Below are positions 5,857 to 10,054 of a DNA stretch of 10,054 nt, one piece after another. Origin of the DNA: Candidatus Hydrogenedentota bacterium (lineage in GTDB: Bacteria; Hydrogenedentota; Hydrogenedentia; Hydrogenedentales; SLHB01); assembly GCA_007118235.1 (NCBI GenBank), contig SKRY01000329.1, positions 1-10,054 of the forward strand, read 5' to 3'. The notes below the pieces were generated by a model, which searched no databases, was not told where the DNA came from, and saw only the letters and a list, made by a program, of their open reading frames with translations. Made by a program: the position numbers and the translations under genes. Numbering within the stretch: position 1 is the first letter of the stretch; each line of letters begins with the position of its first letter.

Positions 5857-6555
5857 ATGTCCATGGCCACGGCCTTGAATGTCCAAAGCATTGTGCCCGC
5901 CGCCGGAATGGGCATGCGCCTTGGCGCGGAGCTTCCCAAGGCCCTCATCCCGATCGCCGGCCGGCCGTTGTTGGCGCACACGCTCGCCCGCTTGCGTGAG
6001 GGAGGCGTGATGGAGAACGCGATCATCGTGGCGCCCGCCTCGCACCGGGACGCCGTGGCGCGAATGCTGGACGAGGTCTTCCCCGGGCATTTCTTCACGA
6101 TCGCCGATGGCGCGGACGAACGTCAGACGTCCGTTGCCCGTGGTCTTGAGGTCCTTGCCGAAGACACCCAGGTCGTCCTTATTCACGACGCCGCCCGCCC
6201 CTTTGTCGAGCCAGCGGTCATCCGCCATGGCATCGAGGCCGCGTGGCGCTGGGGCGCGGCCACGGCGGCCACGCCCTGTGTGGACACCATTCTGGTTGGT
6301 GACGAGGATGGTTTCCTGGAGGCCACGCCGGACCGGAGCCGGTTGTGGGCTTGTCAAACCCCCCAAATCTTCCGCAGGGACGTCATTACGCGCGCACACC
6401 ACCTGGCCGCGCGGGAAGGTTATCTCGCCACGGATGACGCCTCGCTAGCGCGGCGGATGGGAACGCCGGTGAAACTGATTGAGAGTTCGCCGTCGAATTT
6501 CAAGATAACGGCGCCAAACGATTTGGCCATGGCCCAGAGGTTGCTCTCGGAATGA
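5857..6555 (+). CDS. ispD: 2-C-methyl-D-erythritol 4-phosphate cytidylyltransferase
   Basis: Third enzyme of the MEP isoprenoid pathway, joining CTP and MEP to give CDP-ME and pyrophosphate. The nucleotide-binding loop VPAAGMGMRLGAELPKALIP (13-32) carries the catalytic Arg21 and Lys28. Further family motifs are ERQTSVARGL (88-97), VLIHDAARPFVEP (107-119), TPCVDTI (139-145), QTPQIFR (168-174), ATDDASLARRMG (191-202) and FKITAPNDLAMA (215-226). ATG 5857 gives 232 residues, like E. coli IspD (236). GGAG at 5844-5847 is 9 bases upstream. ATG 5848 and ATG 5863 are alternatives, and a TTG at 5794 would add 21 residues that do not look conserved. The stop overlaps the ispF start by four bases (ATGA), so translational coupling is expected. 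Confidence 0.95.
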   Translation: MSMATALNVQSIVPAAGMGMRLGAELPKALIPIAGRPLLAHTLARLREGGVMENAIIVAPASHRDAVARMLDEVFPGHFFTIADGADERQTSVARGLEVLAEDTQVVLIHDAARPFVEPAVIRHGIEAAWRWGAATAATPCVDTILVGDEDGFLEATPDRSRLWACQTPQIFRRDVITRAHHLAAREGYLATDDASLARRMGTPVKLIESSPSNFKITAPNDLAMAQRLLSE

Positions 6556-7037
6556 CGAATATACGCATTGGACAAGGCTACGATCTGCACCGCTTGGAAG
6601 CTGGGCGCACCCTTATACTCGGAGGACTGCCCATTCCCTACTCCAAGGGACTGGCTGGCCACTCGGACGCCGATGTGCTGACCCATGCCATCATCGACGC
6701 GCTTCTGGGCGCGGCCGTTCTCGGCAATATCGGACAACACTTTCCCGACACGGATCCCGCTCACAAGAATGCGGATAGCCTGGAGCTATTACGGGCCGCG
6801 ATGCGCATGATTCACGGAGCGGGGTACGCGTTAGTGAACATCGACAGCACCATTGTCGCCCAGGCGCCCAAGCTCAACCCCCATTTGCCGGGCATTCGGG
6901 CGCGGTTGGCCGATACCATGGATATCCCCGCCAGCCGCGTGTCCGTCAAGGCCAAGACCAACGAGTACATGGGGCCGGAAGGGCTGGGCGAAGCCATCAG
7001 CGCCCAAGCCGTGGTGTTGCTTGAGGCCCGGGGATAG
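6552..7037 (+). CDS. ispF: 2-C-methyl-D-erythritol 2,4-cyclodiphosphate synthase
   Basis: Fifth MEP-pathway enzyme, turning CDP-ME 2-phosphate into the cyclic diphosphate with release of CMP. It works as a zinc-dependent homotrimer. The 161 residues match the family length. Zinc ligands are in place: Asp11 and His13 in GQGYDLHRL, and His45 in GHSDADVLTH. GNIGQHFPDTDP (58-69), NIDSTIVAQAPKL (96-108) and the C-terminal KAKTNEYMGPEGLGEAISA (133-151) complete the active sites shared between subunits. ATG 6552 lies inside the ispD stop. The intermediate kinase ispE, which acts between these two enzymes, is not in the window. Confidence 0.97.
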   Translation: MTNIRIGQGYDLHRLEAGRTLILGGLPIPYSKGLAGHSDADVLTHAIIDALLGAAVLGNIGQHFPDTDPAHKNADSLELLRAAMRMIHGAGYALVNIDSTIVAQAPKLNPHLPGIRARLADTMDIPASRVSVKAKTNEYMGPEGLGEAISAQAVVLLEARG

Positions 7038-7068
7038 TGCCGCGCCCGGGCGCCCCTGAACGCCTATC

Positions 7069-7830
7069 ATGACCAAGGAACGTCTCGACACGCTGGTGCA
7101 ACGCCAGACCGGTCTCAGCCGCTCCCAGGCCCAAGGCCTCATCAATACGGGCAAAGTGTACGACGCGCAGGGGCGGAAGCTGGACAAGGCCGGTCTTCGC
7201 GTGGACGAAACGGCTGTGCTGGAGATCCGCCGGGACGAGATGCGCTATGTCAGCCGGGGCGGCTACAAACTGGAGGCGGCCCTCGATCACTTTGCCATCG
7301 GCGTGACCGGCCGCATCGCCATTGACGTGGGCGCGTCGACGGGCGGGTTCACGGATTGCCTCCTTCAACGCGGCGCCACGCGCGTCTACGCCGTGGATGT
7401 GGGCTATGGCCAGCTAGCATGGCGGCTCCGCCAAGACGATCGCGTTCACGTCATGGACCGCACCAACATTCGCCATCTCACGCCGGACCGCCTCTCCGAA
7501 TGCCCGGACTTCTTCACGGTCGACTGCTCTTTCATTAGCCTGCGCCTGGTGCTTCCGCCGCTGGTTACGTTGCTGGCGCCGGGAGCCGCTGGGGTAGTCC
7601 TTATCAAGCCGCAGTTCGAGGCGGGCAGGCAAGACGTGGGCAAGGGGGGCGTCGTGCGCGACCCCGCCATCCATGAGCGCGTCATCCAGGAATTCCGGGA
7701 AGCGGCGGCGGGGATGGGATTCACCGGCTCGGATGTGATACCGTCTCCCGTGGTGGGGCCCGCTGGAAATCGGGAATTTTTGGCGTATTTGCCCCGCTTT
7801 TCTTCCCTGTCAACCCAAGAAACTTCGTAG
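7069..7830 (+). CDS. tlyA: TlyA family rRNA (cytidine-2'-O)-methyltransferase / hemolysin-like protein
   Basis: A 253-residue protein with an N-terminal S4 RNA-binding domain (about 3-60, RLDTLVQRQTGLSRSQAQGL) joined to an FtsJ-like SAM methyltransferase. The join carries YVSRGGYKLEAAL (60-72). The SAM loop is DVGASTGGFTDCLLQ (86-100), followed by VYAVDVGYGQLAW (106-118), the acidic VDCSFISLRL (151-160) and LIKPQFEAGR (178-187). Lys67, Asp152, Lys180 and Glu184 fit the K-D-K-E catalytic set of 2'-O-methyltransferases. Characterised TlyA proteins methylate cytidines in 16S and/or 23S rRNA; many homologues are labelled hemolysins from older work. ATG 7069 lacks a clear Shine-Dalgarno. The gene starts 31 bases after ispF and ends 28 bases before recN, the neighbour it has in many bacteria. 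Confidence 0.93.
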   Translation: MTKERLDTLVQRQTGLSRSQAQGLINTGKVYDAQGRKLDKAGLRVDETAVLEIRRDEMRYVSRGGYKLEAALDHFAIGVTGRIAIDVGASTGGFTDCLLQRGATRVYAVDVGYGQLAWRLRQDDRVHVMDRTNIRHLTPDRLSECPDFFTVDCSFISLRLVLPPLVTLLAPGAAGVVLIKPQFEAGRQDVGKGGVVRDPAIHERVIQEFREAAAGMGFTGSDVIPSPVVGPAGNREFLAYLPRFSSLSTQETS

Positions 7831-7858
7831 TCCAACCGAACCACGGCGAAAACGCTCC

Positions 7859-9541
7859 ATGTTGGAAGTGCTTCGCATCCAGAACTACGCGCTCATCGAC
7901 GAAATCGAGCTGGAGTTCGCCCCCGGCTTTAATGTGCTCACCGGGGAAACCGGGGCGGGCAAATCGATTATCGTGGGCGCGCTTAACCTCATCCTTGGCG
8001 CCAGGGCGTCCAGCGGCGCCGTCCGCGAAGGCGCCAAGCGCGCCGAGGCCGAGGCCGTGTTCCGCGTTCCCGAGCCCTCCCCGCGCTTGCAGCGCATTCT
8101 GGAAGAACGGGAGCTGGAACTGGACGATGAGGCGCTCGTGCTGGCCCGCCGGGTGTCCAGCGACGGGCGCAGCCGCGCGTATGCGTGTGGCGGGCTCGTG
8201 CCGGCTTCTGTTCTGGCGGAGATCGGGGACGAATTGGTTGACCTGCATGGCCAGCACGAGCATCAATCCCTGCTCCAGGTCGATCGCCAACTCGAGTTGC
8301 TTGATGTCTACGCGGGCACGGAAAAAGACGCGGCGGAGGTGGCGCGCGGCGTGGGAGAACTGCATCAGCTTGATCGGCAAATCGCCGAATTCGAGGCGAG
8401 CGGCCGGGAACAGGCCCGGCGCTTGGAATTTCTGCGTTACGAAGTCAACGAGATTGACGACGCGGGGCTCGAATCGGGCGAGGAAGAGCGGCTTCAAGCC
8501 CGGCGAAATCGGGTGGCCAACGCGGAGCGCATCCATTCGGCGGCGGCCGCGGCGTATACCGCCCTGTACGAAGAGGAGGGGACAGCGGCTAGCGACGCGA
8601 TCGGCCGGGCCGTGCGCGAACTGGAAGCGGTGGCGGAGGTGGATCCCGAAATCCAGCAGGCGGTTCGTCAGCTCAACGATATCCGGGCGAGTCTGGACGA
8701 AACGGCCCAGGATGTGCGCCGCCTTTCCGAGTCCATTGAATTTGATCCCCAAGAATTGGACGAGCTGAACCAGCGCTGGGATCTCATCCGGGGACTCAAG
8801 CGTAAATACGGCGATACGATTGACGCTATACTGGCGTACCGCGACGAAGCGGCCGCCACGATTTCCCGGTTCGAGAACCGCGACGCGGAGCTGGAGGCCT
8901 TGCACGCCAAGCGCAACGAAACCCACGCCCGCCTCATGAAACAGGCGGGGGCGCTGTCCAAGACCCGCCGCCAGGCCGCCCGCAAACTGGACAAAGCCGT
9001 CACAAAAACCCTGCAAGACTTGGGGATGGCGGGGGCCCGCTTCGAGACCGTGCTTGAACAGAGCGACCTTACGGCCAAGGGGCTGGACAGAGTTGAATTC
9101 AAACTGGCCGCCAACAAAGGGGAACGGTTGAAAGCGCTCCGGCAAGTGGCCTCGGGCGGCGAGATTTCCCGGATCATGCTCGCCCTGAAGGCCGTGTTCG
9201 CGCACGCGGATCGCATTCCCACCCTGATATTTGATGAGATCGACGCGGGCGTGGGCGGCGCCGTGGCGAATCGCGTGGCGGCCAAGCTGGCTCAACTCGC
9301 GGAATCGCATCAGACCATCTGTATCACGCACCTCCCCCAGATCGCCGCCGCCGCCTCGCGCCATTACCATGTGGCCAAGACCACGCGCAAGGATCGCACC
9401 CTCACGGACGTAAGCCGCGTCGAGGCCGAGGAACGGGTTCGGGAGATCGCCCGTCTGCTGGATGGGAGCCTGTCCGGCGTGAGCCTGGAACACGCCCGGG
9501 CCTTGCTCAAAGGCGGGTCCGAGGCGCAGCGAAGCGCATGA
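7859..9541 (+). CDS. recN: DNA repair protein RecN
   Basis: An SMC-like ATPase of double-strand-break repair acting with RecA on broken DNA. The 560 residues match the family. The N-terminal half-ATPase has Walker A GETGAGKS (29-36). The RecN motif LVDLHGQHEHQSLLQ follows at about residues 126-140. A central, charged, coiled-coil-rich part spans about 150-400. The C-terminal half holds the ABC signature ASGGEISRIM (from 431), Walker B TLIFDEIDAGVGG (455-467) and the switch ITHLPQIAA (489-497). No palindromic SOS box was seen in the 28 bases before ATG 7859, nor a clear Shine-Dalgarno, so expression may depend on transcription from upstream genes. A very long open frame on the opposite strand is a codon-bias shadow. 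Confidence 0.97.
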   Translation: MLEVLRIQNYALIDEIELEFAPGFNVLTGETGAGKSIIVGALNLILGARASSGAVREGAKRAEAEAVFRVPEPSPRLQRILEERELELDDEALVLARRVSSDGRSRAYACGGLVPASVLAEIGDELVDLHGQHEHQSLLQVDRQLELLDVYAGTEKDAAEVARGVGELHQLDRQIAEFEASGREQARRLEFLRYEVNEIDDAGLESGEEERLQARRNRVANAERIHSAAAAAYTALYEEEGTAASDAIGRAVRELEAVAEVDPEIQQAVRQLNDIRASLDETAQDVRRLSESIEFDPQELDELNQRWDLIRGLKRKYGDTIDAILAYRDEAAATISRFENRDAELEALHAKRNETHARLMKQAGALSKTRRQAARKLDKAVTKTLQDLGMAGARFETVLEQSDLTAKGLDRVEFKLAANKGERLKALRQVASGGEISRIMLALKAVFAHADRIPTLIFDEIDAGVGGAVANRVAAKLAQLAESHQTICITHLPQIAAAASRHYHVAKTTRKDRTLTDVSRVEAEERVREIARLLDGSLSGVSLEHARALLKGGSEAQRSA

Positions 9542-9551
9542 TTCAGAAGTG

Positions 9552-9591
9552 CGCCGCTGCCGGCGTGACTGGCTCTTGGCCGGCAGCGGCG
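9552..9591. terminator. GC-rich hairpin between the convergent recN and small gene
   Basis: A perfect 13-bp stem (9552-9564 with 9579-9591) with a 14-base loop lies 10 bases after the recN stop and 23 bases beyond the stop of the opposing gene at 9615. No T-tract flanks it on either strand, so it is not a standard intrinsic terminator. Its place between convergent genes suggests a shared transcript-end or polymerase-blocking structure. Confidence 0.6.
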
Positions 9592-9614
9592 GCATGACGT
9601 AGCGGACGCGCTTC

Positions 9615-9806
9615 CTACCGGCGGCTGATGGGGCGCTCGTGGAAATCGCCCTCTTCCACCGAAATATTCCCCGACATCCGCACCTTATATCCATCTTCAT
9701 TCTTGAACGTGCACCAGATGCCCTCGAATTGAGGCGGTTCCTCAATGTAGTGAACAAAGACGGCTTTTCCGCCCGACCAAAGGGTGACACGAATCGGTGT
9801 AGCCAT
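9615..9806 (-). CDS. Small hypothetical protein, 63 aa, family not recognised
   Basis: The start is chosen at ATG 9806 because AAGGAG (9821-9816) stands 9 bases upstream, one of the best ribosome binding sites in the window. The frame is open further up to TTG 9953, but that codon overlaps a probable -10 box and the added residues look non-coding. The product starts MATPIRVTLWSGGKAVFVHY and ends with DFHERPISRR. It has alternating hydrophobic residues typical of beta strands (about 4-9, 15-20, 29-33, 40-45), one cysteine, and no signal peptide or membrane helix. I do not recognise a family. It is convergent with recN and separated from it by the 9552-9591 hairpin, so it is probably an independent transcription unit. 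Confidence 0.65.
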   Translation of the reverse strand: MATPIRVTLWSGGKAVFVHYIEEPPQFEGIWCTFKNEDGYKVRMSGNISVEEGDFHERPISRR

Positions 9807-9815
9807 GCGTTGCAA

Positions 9816-9821
9816 CTCCTT
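9816..9821 (-). promoter_or_regulatory. Ribosome binding site of the 63-aa gene
   Basis: AAGGAG on the minus strand, 9 bases from ATG 9806. It decides the start in favour of the short 63-aa form over the 112-codon open frame. Confidence 0.7.
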
Positions 9822-9952
9822 ATCGTTAGTGGCCCGTGCCGCTTCCACGATTGAAAAACGCGCAAATCCCCGCCCGGCATCATTGTCCGGTCCGCCAGGC
9901 GTCTGCGGGAGGAATACTTCCCAAGCGGCCGGGAAGGCTTCGTGCAGCTCCA

Positions 9953-9980
9953 ATTGTACACATCATCCCCGCATGGACAA
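9953..9980 (-). promoter_or_regulatory. Sigma70-like promoter for the 63-aa gene
   Basis: On the minus strand TTGTCC (9980-9975, 4/6 to the -35 consensus) and TACAAT (9958-9953, 5/6 to the -10) are separated by 16 bases. Transcription would start near 9946, leaving an untranslated leader of about 140 bases before ATG 9806. No riboswitch motif was recognised in that leader. Confidence 0.45.
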
Positions 9981-10054
9981 AGCGGCGCGGCTGGGCGCCA
10001 TTCGCCGCCGGACCTGAGGCGCGTAAGGCGCTGAAAGCACTGCCGGGAGTGGCC
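9981..10054. other. Right-edge sequence, no gene seen
   Basis: Short GC-rich stretch with stops in the + frames and only shadow-like open frames on the - strand. Nothing can be assigned. Confidence 0.4.

Noticed and set aside
9807..9953. Longer 112-aa form of the minus-strand small protein
   Set aside because: Its TTG start overlaps the probable -10 box, and a strong ribosome binding site serves the internal ATG 9806.
7721..9961. A 746-codon open frame on the minus strand opposite recN and the end of tlyA
   Set aside because: It mirrors the GC-rich third-position bias of recN, contains no recognisable domain, and the sense strand holds a complete, motif-rich RecN. It is a shadow.
1..10054. 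A defence island, mobile element, CRISPR array or other new multi-gene system
   Set aside because: No transposase, integrase, toxin-antitoxin pair, repeat-spacer pattern or clustered unknown genes were found. Apart from the short 63-aa gene and a doubtful small ORF, every gene belongs to a known family.

Overview
This window reads as a chromosomal housekeeping segment from a GC-rich, probably Gram-negative and uncultured bacterium. A taxon cannot be fixed from the sequence alone. A secreted sugar-isomerase-fold protein, a purine nucleoside phosphorylase with an Asp at the base-recognition position, and the order PIN/TRAM - ispD - ispF recall planctomycete/Verrucomicrobia-like or Hydrogenedentes-like genomes. 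That is an inference, not a demonstration.

Layout. Positions 1-272 hold no gene I can name, only possible tails or remnants of coding sequence. At 273-1187 lies an EamA/DMT-type membrane transporter. Its base and codon use is visibly more AT-rich than the rest, and it is followed by a hairpin-rich spacer (1188-1352). At 1353-2207 is a signal-peptide-bearing sugar phosphate isomerase/epimerase-like TIM-barrel protein with its own strong ribosome binding site. It ends in a hairpin that overlaps its last codons. The gap 2208-2484 carries an extended -10 promoter (about 2380-2408) and one possible 35-codon small ORF.

From 2485 to 9541 eight genes run on the + strand with short gaps: accA (carboxyltransferase alpha of acetyl-CoA carboxylase), a YggU/DUF167 protein, a trimeric-type purine nucleoside phosphorylase, a membrane-anchored PIN/TRAM protein (YacL type), ispD and ispF (consecutive MEP-pathway functions, overlapping by 4 bases), a TlyA-type rRNA 2'-O-methyltransferase, and recN (DNA repair SMC-like ATPase). 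The spacing suggests one long transcription unit or a few overlapping ones. It joins fatty-acid synthesis, purine salvage, isoprenoid precursor synthesis, ribosome modification and break repair. The genes look co-located rather than parts of one pathway, except ispD-ispF.

After recN a GC-rich 13-bp hairpin separates it from a convergent small gene on the - strand (9615-9806, 63 aa, no family recognised). That gene has a clear Shine-Dalgarno and a plausible sigma70-type promoter about 140 bases upstream of its start.

I found no mobile element, CRISPR array, tRNA or rRNA, and no convincing previously undescribed multi-gene system. The points most worth a second look are the Asn-to-Asp difference in the purine nucleoside phosphorylase, the exported isomerase-like protein, the unknown 63-aa gene, and the structured spacer next to the compositionally distinct transporter.
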